Assembly (NCBI RefSeq): GCF_026586795.1
Contig: NZ_JAPFGY010000025.1
Coordinates: 1 to 49,715, forward strand
Source: Erythrobacter sp. WG
GTDB lineage: Bacteria > Pseudomonadota > Alphaproteobacteria > Sphingomonadales > Sphingomonadaceae
Reading direction: 5' to 3'
Length of the DNA: 49,715 nt
The position numbers and the translations under genes are program-made. The first letter of the stretch is position 1; every line of letters begins with the position of its first letter. Shown here piece by piece: positions 1 to 7,790 of the stretch. The notes beneath the pieces were generated by a model. That model had not been told where the DNA came from and ran no database searches. It saw nothing but the letters and a program-made list of their open reading frames with translations.

Positions 1-357
1 GCCGACCCCCGCCTCCAGCTCGCCCCGTGCGGCGGAGCGCTGGCGGTGAGCTGGCACAGCCCCGCCCGCACGGCGGTGCAGGTCGCGTGCCCCGGGCCCA
101 CGCCCTGGCGCATCTTCGTCGCCATCGCACCCGCGCAGGGCACCTCCGTCGCCGCCCGCGCTGGCGCCCCGTCAGTCAAGCGCGGCGAGGCGATCACCGT
201 CATGGTGCGCGGGCGCGGCTTCACCGTCCAGCAACCGGGCGAGGCGCTGGAAGGCGGCGCCGTCGGCGACTGGATCCTCGTGCGCAGCAACAGGAAGGCC
301 GAGGCCCTGCGCGCGCGGATCGAGCGGCCCGGCCTCGCCGTCATCCCGGCGGGGTGA
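1..357 (+). CDS. flgA: Flagellar basal body P-ring formation protein FlgA, 3' part
   Basis: Reading is open from base 1 and ends at TGA 355-357, giving the last 118 residues; the start lies outside the window. The opening DPRLQLAPC, followed by a VxVxCPGPxPWRIFV strand, matches the beginning of the C-terminal SAF-type domain of FlgA, the periplasmic chaperone for FlgI assembly into the P-ring. The later GEAITVMVRGRGFTVQQPGEAL stretch (cited here only as the GxxFxVxxxGxAL pattern) and the VRSNRK segment also fit that family. flgM follows 97 bases later on the same strand, as is usual in flagellar clusters. The signal peptide and N-terminal domain cannot be seen. Confidence 0.88.
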   Translation, partial: ADPRLQLAPCGGALAVSWHSPARTAVQVACPGPTPWRIFVAIAPAQGTSVAARAGAPSVKRGEAITVMVRGRGFTVQQPGEALEGGAVGDWILVRSNRKAEALRARIERPGLAVIPAG

Positions 358-393
358 GCCGCGCCCCCGGACCCGCCTTGCAACGCCCCCCCT

Positions 394-419
394 TAAACCC
401 GCGCCCACGCTGCCGTTCT
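394..419 (+). promoter_or_regulatory. Possible sigma-28 (FliA) promoter upstream of flgM
   Basis: TAAA at 394-397 is followed after 14 bases by GCCGTTCT at 412-419. The FliA consensus is TAAA-N15-GCCGATAA, so the -35 half is exact, the spacer is one base short and the -10 half matches at five of eight positions. It lies 36 bases before the flgM start. A FliA-driven flgM would be a known feedback arrangement, but the match is imperfect. Confidence 0.3.
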
Positions 420-454
420 CGCCCGCAGAAACCTGATCGAAGGACACCCACGCC

Positions 455-751
455 ATGCCCTCCGTCGAACTGAGCAAATTGCCGAGCGTCGGCGCGGCCC
501 GCGCCCCGACCGCCAGCGAGCGCGCGCAGGTCGAAACGCGCGCCGCTGCGCCCACTGCCGCATCCGGCACGCCGGGGATCAGCCTTGAGGTCGCCGCCGC
601 CAGCGCCACGCCCTCGCCGCCGGTCGATGCCGAGCGCGTCGCGGCGATCCGCGCGGCGCTGCGCGACGGCTCCTACCCGCTGGTGCCGACCCGGATCGCC
701 GACGCGATGATCGCCGCGCAGGTCAGCCTCTCGATCCCCGAGCGGAGCTGA
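455..751 (+). CDS. flgM: Anti-sigma-28 factor FlgM
   Basis: 98 residues, a normal length for FlgM, which binds the flagellar sigma factor FliA and is exported when the hook is complete. The diagnostic part is the C-terminal third: VDAERVAAIRAALRDGSYP followed by RIADAMI matches the sigma-binding helices (VD.ekV..Ik.aI..G.Y.vd...iA..ml). The first 55 residues are low-complexity Ala/Pro/Ser/Thr-rich, consistent with a disordered N-terminus. GAAGGA at 439-444 is a good ribosome binding site for the ATG at 455. Its target gene fliA lies in the same cluster 3.6 kb downstream. The flgN-like gene starts four bases after the stop. Confidence 0.9.
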   Translation: MPSVELSKLPSVGAARAPTASERAQVETRAAAPTAASGTPGISLEVAAASATPSPPVDAERVAAIRAALRDGSYPLVPTRIADAMIAAQVSLSIPERS

Positions 752-755
752 GCAC

Positions 756-1130
756 GTGGCCGAGACCCTCGTCCCCGCCCGCCGGCCCGAGCCTGTGCCG
801 AACACCGATCCGCTGGCCGGCAACCTGCGGCAGATGATTGCCGTGCTCGAACGCGAGCGGCAGGCGCTTGCCGCGCTCGATGCCGACAGCCTGGTCTGCG
901 CCGCGCAGGACAAGGAGGCGCTGTGCGATGCGCTCGCCGCGCTGGGCCCGCTGGGTCTGGTCGACGGCGAGACCCGCAGCCTCGCGGAAACCGCGCGCCA
1001 ATTGAACGACGTCAACCGCCGGGTCCGCAACCTGCTGGCGGCCAATGTCGCCGCGCGGATCGAGGCGCTGGGCGGTGGGCGCCTGATGCCGCGGGCGACC
1101 TACGCCGCGATGCGGGGCCCTACCGCCTGA
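756..1130 (+). CDS. flgN: FlgN-like flagellar export chaperone
   Basis: 124 residues from a GTG start four bases after the flgM stop. FlgN proteins are small helical chaperones for the hook-associated proteins FlgK and FlgL. The residues LRQMIAVLERERQALAALDA followed by AAQDKEALCDAL have the length, helical character and LxxLLxxExxALxxxDxxxLxxxxxxK pattern of this family, and flgN regularly follows flgM. Sequence conservation is weak in the family, so the name rests mostly on position, size and pattern. Confidence 0.72.
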   Translation: MAETLVPARRPEPVPNTDPLAGNLRQMIAVLERERQALAALDADSLVCAAQDKEALCDALAALGPLGLVDGETRSLAETARQLNDVNRRVRNLLAANVAARIEALGGGRLMPRATYAAMRGPTA

Positions 1131-1175
1131 GGCGCCGTCGGGCGCGGCCACGGACGGTCCGCCCCGCACTCCACT

Positions 1176-1191
1176 TGGCACGGGCCTTGCT
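1176..1191 (+). promoter_or_regulatory. Sigma-54 type promoter upstream of the transglycosylase-flhA-fliA block
   Basis: TGGCACGGGCCTTGCT matches the sigma-54 consensus TGGCACG-N4-TTGCW. The invariant GG (1177-1178) and GC (1189-1190) are separated by exactly ten bases as required. It is in the 119-base gap after flgN, 58 bases before the GTG of the next gene, so transcription would start near 1,202. Sigma-54 control of mid-class flagellar genes is well known in many Proteobacteria. No activator (FlbD/FleQ) binding site could be identified by eye. Confidence 0.68.
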
Positions 1192-1249
1192 GCTTCTCCC
1201 GCGACAAGCGCGCCGCACCCCCGCGGCACGCGACACTGGCGGAGGACGC

Positions 1250-2269
1250 GTGAGCCAGCCCATCCCCTTCCCGAGCCTTCCTGCGGGCTCGATCCGCGCC
1301 GGCTTCGATGGCGCCGCGCAGATCCATGCCGCGGCGCGGGCCGAGATCGAGGGCCGCACGATCCCGGCCGATCGCCAGATCACGACCGCAGCCGGAGGCC
1401 CGGTCGAGGCGGCGATCGCCCGCGCGGCCGAGCGCACCAGCATCGATTTCAACTTCCTCCTCGCCCAGGCCGAGGTCGAATCCGCGATGAACCCCGCCGC
1501 CCGCGCCGCAACCTCGAGCGCGACCGGGCTCTACCAGTTCATCGAGAGCACGTGGCTCGGCACCATGAAGCGCCACGGCCACCGCTTCGGGCTCGGCGAT
1601 CTGGCCGACCGGATCGACATGACCGCCTCGGGCAACGCCTGGGTCGCCGACCCGGGCCAGCGCGAGGCGATCCTCGCGCTGCGCAACGATCCGCAGGTCG
1701 CCTCCTTCATGGCCGCCGGGCTCGCCGAGGACAACCGCGCCTATCTGATGCCGATCCTCGGACGCCAGCCGAGCCATGCCGAGCTCTACCTCGCCCATTT
1801 TCTCGGCGCGGGGGGCGCGGGGCGGTTCCTGTCCGAACTGCAAGCCGATCCCTCGCAGAACGCCGCCGCGCTGTTCGCCCGGCCGGCGGCCGCCAACCGG
1901 GGCATCTTCTACGGCCCCGACGGCAGCCCGCGCAGCCTGGCACAGGTCATGAGCGTGATCGCCGGCAAGCTCGACCGCGCGCTCGCCCGGGCGAGCGACG
2001 GGCAGCAGGTGCGCTTCGTGCGCGCCGATTACCCGCGCACCGGCGGCCCGGCGCCGAGCGCGGGGGTCGCGCAGACGCCTTACCTCATCGCCGACGAGGC
2101 GGTGTTCGGCCCCGGCGTCCCGCCGCCGCTCACCCAGCAATCCGTGCCGGGAACGCGCCTGCGCCCCGCCATGTCCGACGTGCTGGGGAACACCTTCGGC
2201 AGCGATCCCGCCGCGGTTCCGCGCCAGGTGCGGCGCGCCTATGACCGGCTGAAGGCGCTCGGCCTGTGA
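1250..2269 (+). CDS. Flagellar cluster lytic transglycosylase (SLT domain)
   Basis: 339 residues if translation starts at GTG 1250, chosen because GGAGGA (1241-1246) sits just before it; the frame stays open upstream but has no such signal. Around residues 64-104 is a transglycosylase SLT domain: AEVES with the likely catalytic Glu77-Ser78, then ATGLYQFIESTWL. Further conserved patches are YLAHFLGAGGA and the final VRRAYDRLKALGL. No signal peptide is obvious, unlike typical soluble transglycosylases. Because it sits between flgN and flhA, it probably cuts peptidoglycan for rod or motor assembly, although an FlgJ-type rod-cap domain is not visible. Its stop overlaps the flhA start. Confidence 0.8.
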   Translation: MSQPIPFPSLPAGSIRAGFDGAAQIHAAARAEIEGRTIPADRQITTAAGGPVEAAIARAAERTSIDFNFLLAQAEVESAMNPAARAATSSATGLYQFIESTWLGTMKRHGHRFGLGDLADRIDMTASGNAWVADPGQREAILALRNDPQVASFMAAGLAEDNRAYLMPILGRQPSHAELYLAHFLGAGGAGRFLSELQADPSQNAAALFARPAAANRGIFYGPDGSPRSLAQVMSVIAGKLDRALARASDGQQVRFVRADYPRTGGPAPSAGVAQTPYLIADEAVFGPGVPPPLTQQSVPGTRLRPAMSDVLGNTFGSDPAAVPRQVRRAYDRLKALGL

Positions 2270-4380
2270 CCCCGGCCGCTGCTGTCACCCCCGCCGCGCG
2301 CCTCGCCCGGTTCGGCACGGTGCCGGCGGCGCTGATGCTGCCGGTCGGCATCTTCGCGCTGCTGGCGCTGATGGTGCTGCCGATCCCGGCGGTGCTGCTC
2401 GACATCTTCTTCGTGCTCAACATCGCGATCTCGATCGCGGTGCTGATGGTGGCGCTCAACGCGCGGCGCCCGCTCGATTTCTCGTCCTTCCCTTCCGTGC
2501 TGCTGTTCGCGACCCTGCTGCGGCTCGCCCTCAACGTCGCCTCGACCCGCGTGGTGCTGGTCCACGGGCACGAGGGGGGCGCGGCCGCCGGGCACGTGAT
2601 CGAAAGCTTTGCGGCCTTCCTCGTGGGCGGCAATTTCGTCGTCGGGTTGTTCGTCTTCGCGATCCTGATGATCATCAACATGATCGTCATCACCAAGGGC
2701 GCGGGCCGCGTCTCGGAAGTCTCGGCGCGCTTCGTGCTCGACGCGCTGCCGGGCAAGCAGATGGCGATCGATGCCGATATCGCCGCAGGCCTCATCACTG
2801 CCGACGAAGCGCGCGAGCGCCGCCGCGAGGTCACCGTCGAGGCCGATTTCTACGGCTCGATGGACGGTGCCAGCAAGTTCGTGAAGGGCGACGCAATGGC
2901 GGCGCTGCTGATCCTCGGGGTCAACATCGTCGCCGGTTTCGCCATCGGGATGCTGAGCCACGGCCTCAGCGCAACCGAGGCGGGCGAGGCTTACGTCACG
3001 CTCGCGGTGGGCGATGCGCTGGTGGCGCAGGTGCCCGCGCTGCTGCTCTCGATTGCGGCGGCCGCGATCGTCACCCGGGTTTCCGACGCCCGCGACCTTG
3101 CCGGGCAGATCGGCGGCCAGTTCGCCGATCCCCGCGGGTGGCTGCCAGTGGCGCTGATCCTCGGCGCGGTGGGGCTGGTGCCCGCCATGCCGCAGGTGAT
3201 CTTCCTGCCCGCCGCTGCGATTGCGGGCACGATCTGGTGGCGGCTCAAGGCGCGCGCGGCACGGCCTGCACCCGTCCCCGAACCGGTGGAGGAGGTCGCC
3301 CCCGATCACATCGCACTCGCCGACGTGGCGGATGCGACGCTGGTGACGCTCGAGCTGGGCTACGGGCTTGTCGGGCTGGTCGAGCCTGCGCAAGGCGCCC
3401 CGCTGGTCACCCGCATCACCGGCATCCGCAAGCAATTGTCGCGCGACCTGGGCTTTGTCCTCCCGCAGTTCCGGATCCGGGATTCGCTCGATCTCGCCGC
3501 ACAGGACTATGCGGTTCTGATGGGCGGGGTGAGCATTGCGCGCGGGAGCGTGCGGCCCGGCAAGCTGCTCGCCATCGACGCGGGCGAGGTGCGCCCCGGG
3601 CACGGGCTGACGGGCGAGCCGACCCGCGATCCCTCCTTCGATTGTCCGGCGCTGTGGATCGCCCCGGCCGCGCGCGATCATGCCGTGGCCGAGGGGTTCC
3701 TCGTCGTCGACCCGGCCTCCGTCATCGCCACCCACGCCAACCAGGCGCTGCTCGCCGAGGCGCACCAGCTGCTCGGCCCCGACGAGGTGCGCGAATGGGT
3801 CGAAGGATTGAAGGCCCGCTCGCCCGCGCTGGTCGAGGCGGTGCATCCCGATCCCCTGCCGCTCGCCGCGCTGACCCGCACCCTGCGCGCGCTGATCGCC
3901 GACGGCATCGGCCTTGCCCATCCCCAGCCGCTGTTCACCTCGCTCGCCTTGGCGCTCCAGAAAACGTCGGAGTTCGAGGCGGTTATCGATGCCGTTCGGG
4001 CCGACATGGCGGCCCGGCTGGTCGCCCGGATCGCCGCGCCGGGCGAAACCCTCAAGGTGGTGACACTCGACGCAGGGCTCGAGGCGGCGATCCTTGGCGG
4101 GATGCACGATCCGGCCACCGGCCAGCCGCTGATCGAGCCTGATTGCGGGAGCATGATCGTGCGCGAGGCGGGGCGGATCGCGGATGCGGAAGGGAGCCCG
4201 ATCGCGCTGATCGTCCAGCCCCCGGCGCGCCGCGCCCTCGCCGGGCTGCTCAGGACCCGCTGCCCGCGCTGTCTGGTGCTGTCCATCGCCGAGCTGCCGC
4301 CGAGCCAGCCGATCGCGGTGGTGGGCGTCATCGGCGCGCCTGACGAGCCCCCGGCATTGACCGCGGAGCTGGCCGCGTGA
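2266..4380 (+). CDS. flhA: Flagellar biosynthesis protein FlhA
   Basis: 704 residues, normal for FlhA, the nonameric export-gate component of the flagellar type III secretion system. The first ~330 residues hold about eight hydrophobic segments, and the family signature lies around residues 188-216 (EVTVEADFYGSMDGASKFVKG-type FHIPEP loop; key residues D-F-Y-G-x-M-D-G-A-x-K-F-V-K-G-D). The cytosolic C-terminal half contains the expected QFRIRDS and ARSPALVEAVHPDPLPLAAL blocks. The GTG start overlaps the preceding stop as GTGA, implying coupled translation. fliA starts in the same way inside its own stop. Confidence 0.97.
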   Translation: MTPAAAVTPAARLARFGTVPAALMLPVGIFALLALMVLPIPAVLLDIFFVLNIAISIAVLMVALNARRPLDFSSFPSVLLFATLLRLALNVASTRVVLVHGHEGGAAAGHVIESFAAFLVGGNFVVGLFVFAILMIINMIVITKGAGRVSEVSARFVLDALPGKQMAIDADIAAGLITADEARERRREVTVEADFYGSMDGASKFVKGDAMAALLILGVNIVAGFAIGMLSHGLSATEAGEAYVTLAVGDALVAQVPALLLSIAAAAIVTRVSDARDLAGQIGGQFADPRGWLPVALILGAVGLVPAMPQVIFLPAAAIAGTIWWRLKARAARPAPVPEPVEEVAPDHIALADVADATLVTLELGYGLVGLVEPAQGAPLVTRITGIRKQLSRDLGFVLPQFRIRDSLDLAAQDYAVLMGGVSIARGSVRPGKLLAIDAGEVRPGHGLTGEPTRDPSFDCPALWIAPAARDHAVAEGFLVVDPASVIATHANQALLAEAHQLLGPDEVREWVEGLKARSPALVEAVHPDPLPLAALTRTLRALIADGIGLAHPQPLFTSLALALQKTSEFEAVIDAVRADMAARLVARIAAPGETLKVVTLDAGLEAAILGGMHDPATGQPLIEPDCGSMIVREAGRIADAEGSPIALIVQPPARRALAGLLRTRCPRCLVLSIAELPPSQPIAVVGVIGAPDEPPALTAELAA

Positions 4381-5126
4381 AGCACGATCACAGCCAATTC
4401 GGCGTTGCCTCTCAAGGGTTTGCCGTCCAGCCCTACGCCCCATCGCGGGCCGAGGTCGAGGACCGGGTGCGCCGCTTCCTCCCGCTCGTCCGCCGCACCG
4501 CCTGGCACATCAACGGGCGGGGGCGCGAGGGGCTGGAGATCGAGGACCTCGTGCAGGTCGGCATCCTCGCGCTCACCGAATGCGCGCAGCGCCACGCCGG
4601 GCCGACCGAGGATGGCTTTGCCGCCTATGCCAAGATCCGGGTGCGCGGGGCGATGCTCGACGAGGTGCGCCGCACCGCGCACGACAGCCGCACCGCGCGC
4701 GCCCGCCGCGCCGCCTACGAGCGGGCGCTCGCTTCGCTTCGCGGGTCCCTGGGGCGCGAGCCGAGCCGCGCGGAACTCTCTCAGATCCTTGATATTTCCG
4801 ATGCCGAACTGCTCGCGATCGAAGCCTCGGGCATCCGCCTCACCCCGATCGAGGACGCCTATGACGAGACCAGCCTCGCCTTCGCCAGCGACGATCCCGA
4901 CCCCTTCGAGGCGCTGTGCGCGGCCGAGGACCGCGAGCGGCTGATCGCGGCGATGATCCGGCTGCCCGACCGGCTGAAACTGGTGCTCCAGCTGTTCTTC
5001 GTCGAGGAGCTGAACCTCACCGAAATCGCTGCCGTGCTGGAGGTCAGCGTGCCGCGGGTCCACCAATTGCGGGCCAAGGCGCTGAAGGATTTGAGGGCGC
5101 TGCTCGAGGCCGATTGTTCCACGTGA
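4377..5126 (+). CDS. fliA: RNA polymerase sigma factor for flagellar operon, FliA (sigma-28)
   Basis: 249 residues. Region 2 is visible as LEIEDLVQVGILALTECAQR, then FAAYAKIRVRGAMLDEVR, which is very typical of FliA (A..RIRGA.lDelR). Region 4 near the end reads LTEIAAVLEVSVPRVHQLRA, the helix-turn-helix that contacts the -35 element. It directs late flagellar and chemotaxis gene transcription and is held inactive by FlgM, encoded upstream. The GTG start overlaps the flhA stop by four bases. The last three sense codons and stop are part of a 16-base parS-type palindrome (5115-5130), so the C-terminal residues Cys-Ser-Thr are fixed by that site. Confidence 0.95.
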   Translation: MKHDHSQFGVASQGFAVQPYAPSRAEVEDRVRRFLPLVRRTAWHINGRGREGLEIEDLVQVGILALTECAQRHAGPTEDGFAAYAKIRVRGAMLDEVRRTAHDSRTARARRAAYERALASLRGSLGREPSRAELSQILDISDAELLAIEASGIRLTPIEDAYDETSLAFASDDPDPFEALCAAEDRERLIAAMIRLPDRLKLVLQLFFVEELNLTEIAAVLEVSVPRVHQLRAKALKDLRALLEADCST

Positions 5127-5130
5127 AACA
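5115..5130. promoter_or_regulatory. parS site (ParB binding), overlapping the fliA stop codon
   Basis: TGTTCCACGTGAAACA agrees at every position with the bacterial chromosomal parS consensus TGTTNCACGTGAAACA. It is the only match I found in the window, although several other CACGTG cores occur. ParB loads here and spreads for chromosome segregation. Such sites cluster in the origin-proximal part of chromosomes, so the window may lie near oriC. The site covers the last codons of fliA and its TGA. Confidence 0.88.
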
Positions 5131-5447
5131 TCCGCGTGACAGGCACCTGGCGGCACCCTGGAGGGGGTCTGGAGGGGGTCTGGCGGGGGTCTGTGGGCGG
5201 CGAAGCGGGGTCTGGGGCGGCCCTGGCCCGGTCTGCCGCCGCGAGCCATGGGCACTGCCGAGTGCGGCCCGCGCGGCCCGGGCCCGGCGGGCTGGGCTGG
5301 CCTTGCACCGCCGCCCGGTGACACTTCCTGCATCCCCCGACGGCGAGAATCCTACGGACCGCCGCTCGCCTGCGCATGGGACTGGCCCTCCCCGGCGCAG
5401 ATGCTAGAGCGGTTCGCCGGATGGGGGCGGACCTAAGGGAGCGGGCG
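5127..5447. other. 321-base gene-free region with a G-rich minisatellite
   Basis: After the parS site there is no credible gene until the BASS transporter. Bases 5158-5220 hold repeats of a GGGGGTCTGG(A/C) unit. The G runs at 5163-5167, 5174-5178, 5185-5189 and 5195-5197, with loops of 6, 6 and 5 bases, satisfy the usual intramolecular G-quadruplex pattern on the + strand. A related array occurs at 39,842-39,899. The rest (5,223-5,447) is very GC-rich, and I see no convincing promoter in it. Confidence 0.6.
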
Positions 5448-6407
5448 ATGTTGCGCAGGATCACCGATAACTTCGCTGCGCTGACGCTCGCGGGGGTCGC
5501 GCTGGCGTGGCTTGTCCCATCCGCCTTCACCTGGATGACCGACGGCAGCATCCGCTTTGCCGGGCAGCCGCTGCTGAGCCTCGCGCTGGGGGTCATCATG
5601 CTGGCGATGGGCCTGACGCTGACCTTCGACGACTATCGCGGGCTTTTGAACATGCCTCGCGCGTTTGTGGCGGGCGTGGCGCTGCAATACACCGTGATGC
5701 CGCTGTCGGGCTTTGCCGTGGCAAGGGTGCTGGGGCTGGAGCCGGGGCTGGCGGTGGGCCTCATTCTGGTGGCGTGCTGCCCGGGAGGCACGGCCTCGAA
5801 CATCGTCACCTATATCGCGCGCGGGCATGTGGCTTTGTCGGTGGCGATGACGATGGCCTCGACGCTCGCCGCGGTGGTGCTGACCCCTCTGCTGACGGGG
5901 TGGCTGGCGGGGGCCTATGTCGAGATCGACCGGCTCAACCTGCTGGTGAACATGATCGCGGTGGTGCTGGTGCCGGTGGTGCTGGGCACCCTGCTCAACC
6001 GCCTGTTTCCGCGCGCCGCGGAGGCGGTGAACGGCGTGCTGCCGCTGGTCGCGATCGTGCTGGTGGTGCTGATCGTGGGCGGGATCGTCGGCGGCTCCAA
6101 GGCGCAGATCATGGAGCACGCGGGCGTGCTGCTGCTGGCGACCTTCCTGCTCCACGCGCTCGGCTTCGGGTTGGGCTATCTGCTGGCGCGCTTTCTGGGG
6201 CTGGGCGAGATCGAGGCGCGCACGATCAGCATCGAGGTGGGGATGCAGAATTCGGGCCTCGGGTCAGGCCTCGCCAAGACCCCTGCCTTCGCCGCGCAAT
6301 TCGCCAATGCGACGCAAGCCGCGCTTGCGCCGGTGCCGGCGGCGATCTCGGCGGTGTGGCACGTGCTGATCGGGAGCCTGCTGGCGGGGATTTGGCGGCG
6401 GCGGTAG
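5448..6407 (+). CDS. Bile acid:sodium symporter (BASS) family transporter
   Basis: 319 residues and almost wholly hydrophobic, with nine or ten membrane segments. Family features are LGVIMLAMGLTLTFDDY near residue 50 and CCPGGTASNIVTYIARG around residue 117, the conserved substrate and sodium-binding region, then GMQNSGLGSGLA near residue 270. These are hallmarks of the BASS/SBF family, which moves organic anions such as bile acids, pantoate or pyruvate with sodium. The substrate here cannot be told. ATG 5448 was chosen because GGGAG precedes it; in-frame upstream starts lack support. The gene stands alone and converges on the acyl-CoA dehydrogenase, with a large inverted repeat between them. 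Confidence 0.9.
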   Translation: MLRRITDNFAALTLAGVALAWLVPSAFTWMTDGSIRFAGQPLLSLALGVIMLAMGLTLTFDDYRGLLNMPRAFVAGVALQYTVMPLSGFAVARVLGLEPGLAVGLILVACCPGGTASNIVTYIARGHVALSVAMTMASTLAAVVLTPLLTGWLAGAYVEIDRLNLLVNMIAVVLVPVVLGTLLNRLFPRAAEAVNGVLPLVAIVLVVLIVGGIVGGSKAQIMEHAGVLLLATFLLHALGFGLGYLLARFLGLGEIEARTISIEVGMQNSGLGSGLAKTPAFAAQFANATQAALAPVPAAISAVWHVLIGSLLAGIWRRR

Positions 6408-6416
6408 ACAACCCGT

Positions 6417-6490
6417 GAGTCCCCGCGCAGGCGGGGACCTCTCTCGGCCTTGCGCCAGTTTGCCCGAGATCCCCGCCTGCGCGGGGACTC
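6417..6490. repeat. Bimodal inverted repeat (REP-like), possible two-way terminator
   Basis: A perfect 21-base arm at 6417-6437 (GAGTCCCCGCGCAGGCGGGGA less one base for length, with matching right arm at 6470-6490) flanks a 32-base loop, and each arm is itself nearly palindromic (TCCCCGC..GCGGGGA). An inner TCTCGG/CCGAGA pair extends the stem. It lies between two convergent genes. Such paired palindromes are common dispersed repeats in related genomes and can also end transcription from both sides. Confidence 0.75.
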
Positions 6491-6499
6491 GCAATGGGG

Positions 6500-7786
6500 T
6501 TAGCCGTACATCCCCCGCTTCGGCCCGAGATAGCCGAACAGATAGGCCCCCACCTTCCGCATCTGGATCTCCTCCGACCCTTCGGTGATCCGGTAGCGTC
6601 GGTGGTGGCGGTAGATGTGCTCGAAGGGCTTGTGGCGCGAATAGCCGATGCCGCCGTGGACCTGCATCGCGCGGTCCGCCGCTTCACACACCAGCCGGTT
6701 CGCCCAGTAATTGCACATCGAGACCTTGTCGGAGATAGTTTTCTCGATCGCCTCGTGGGGCATATTGTCCATCTCCCACGCAGTCTTGAAGATGAGGAGC
6801 CGCAGCATTTCCGCCTGGGTGGCCAGTTCCACCAAGGGGAACTGGATCGCCTGATTGCGCGCCAGCTCCTCACCGAAGGGCTTGCGCTCCCGCGCGTATT
6901 TCACGCTTTCATCGATGCAATAGAGCGCCGCGCCGCAGCTGCTCGCCGCCTGCCGGATGCGGTTCTGGTGGACAAAGCTCTGGGCGAGCGCGAGGCCCCT
7001 GCCCTCGACGCCGAGGATCGCGCTGTCGGGCACCCAGACATCGCGCACGCTGAGGCGCGGGTGGTCGGTGGGCATGTTGAAGGTCCACAGCCACTCCTCG
7101 ATTTTGAGGCCCTCGGTGGGGTTGGGAACGAGGAAGCAGGTGATCCCGCTCGCATCCCCCGCCTTGCCCGAAGTGCGCGCGAACATCGCGCAGTGGGTCG
7201 CGACGTGCATCCCGGTGATCCACATCTTCTCGCCGTTGATGAGCCAGCCGTCGACGCCGTCATGGGTCTCGCGCACCGCATGGGTCTCCATGTGGGTGGC
7301 GTCCGAGCCATGGTCGGGTTCGGTCAGCCCGAAGGCGACGCGCCGCGTGCGTTCGAACCCGCCGGTGATGAATTCCTGCTTCTGCTCTTCCGTCCCCCAC
7401 TGGTCGAACATGGCGACGAAGGGGAAGTTGCCGACAATGCTGTGCTCGTTCTGCAAGTCATTGTGCAGCCCGAGGCCCATACGCGCAAAATGCTCGCGGA
7501 TCACCGCCATCCAGAGGTTGCTGCCGTCCTTCCCGCCATAGCGCTTGGGCGCGGAGAAACGCCAATGGCCGGCCTTGTCGGCGCGGCGGGTGGCTTCCTT
7601 GAGCAGTTCCTCCCACTCGTGCCGGGGCAGCCCGCCCGCCTCGAAATCCGTGCGCGCATATTCGCGGCGGTGGTCGAAGAAGCGGATATTGTCGTCCTGC
7701 TGTTCGAGCGGCTTGATCTCGGCGGCGATGAAGGCGTCGAGTTCATCGAGATAGGCTTGCAGGTCGGCGGGGATGGCGAAGTCCAT
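6500..7786 (-). CDS. Acyl-CoA dehydrogenase (ACAD10/11-like)
   Basis: 428 residues, normal for the family, which is an FAD flavoenzyme acting on acyl-CoA. FAD and substrate motifs are visible: FGLTEPDHGSDATHM, GWLINGEKMWITGM, and near the end MQVHGGIGYSRHKPFEHIYR followed by ITEGSEEIQ, whose Glu is the likely base. ATG 7786 is preceded by GAGAGGA and lies four bases after the stop of the kinase gene, so the two are translationally coupled. That pairing mirrors the fused kinase plus dehydrogenase of ACAD10/11 and the LvaA/LvaC pair, which convert 4-hydroxyacyl-CoA through a 4-phospho intermediate. The family assignment is firm. The 4-hydroxy acid role is inferred from context. Confidence 0.92.
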   Translation of the reverse strand: MDFAIPADLQAYLDELDAFIAAEIKPLEQQDDNIRFFDHRREYARTDFEAGGLPRHEWEELLKEATRRADKAGHWRFSAPKRYGGKDGSNLWMAVIREHFARMGLGLHNDLQNEHSIVGNFPFVAMFDQWGTEEQKQEFITGGFERTRRVAFGLTEPDHGSDATHMETHAVRETHDGVDGWLINGEKMWITGMHVATHCAMFARTSGKAGDASGITCFLVPNPTEGLKIEEWLWTFNMPTDHPRLSVRDVWVPDSAILGVEGRGLALAQSFVHQNRIRQAASSCGAALYCIDESVKYARERKPFGEELARNQAIQFPLVELATQAEMLRLLIFKTAWEMDNMPHEAIEKTISDKVSMCNYWANRLVCEAADRAMQVHGGIGYSRHKPFEHIYRHHRRYRITEGSEEIQMRKVGAYLFGYLGPKRGMYG

Positions 7787-7790
7787 GCGG

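Noticed and set aside
369..381. Possible sigma-54 promoter before flgM (GG...TTGCA)
   Set aside because: The spacing between GG and GC is nine bases, not the required ten, and the -24 side otherwise does not match.
5115..5447. Replication origin next to the parS site
   Set aside because: No cluster of DnaA boxes or AT-rich unwinding region is visible, and none of the usual origin genes is present.
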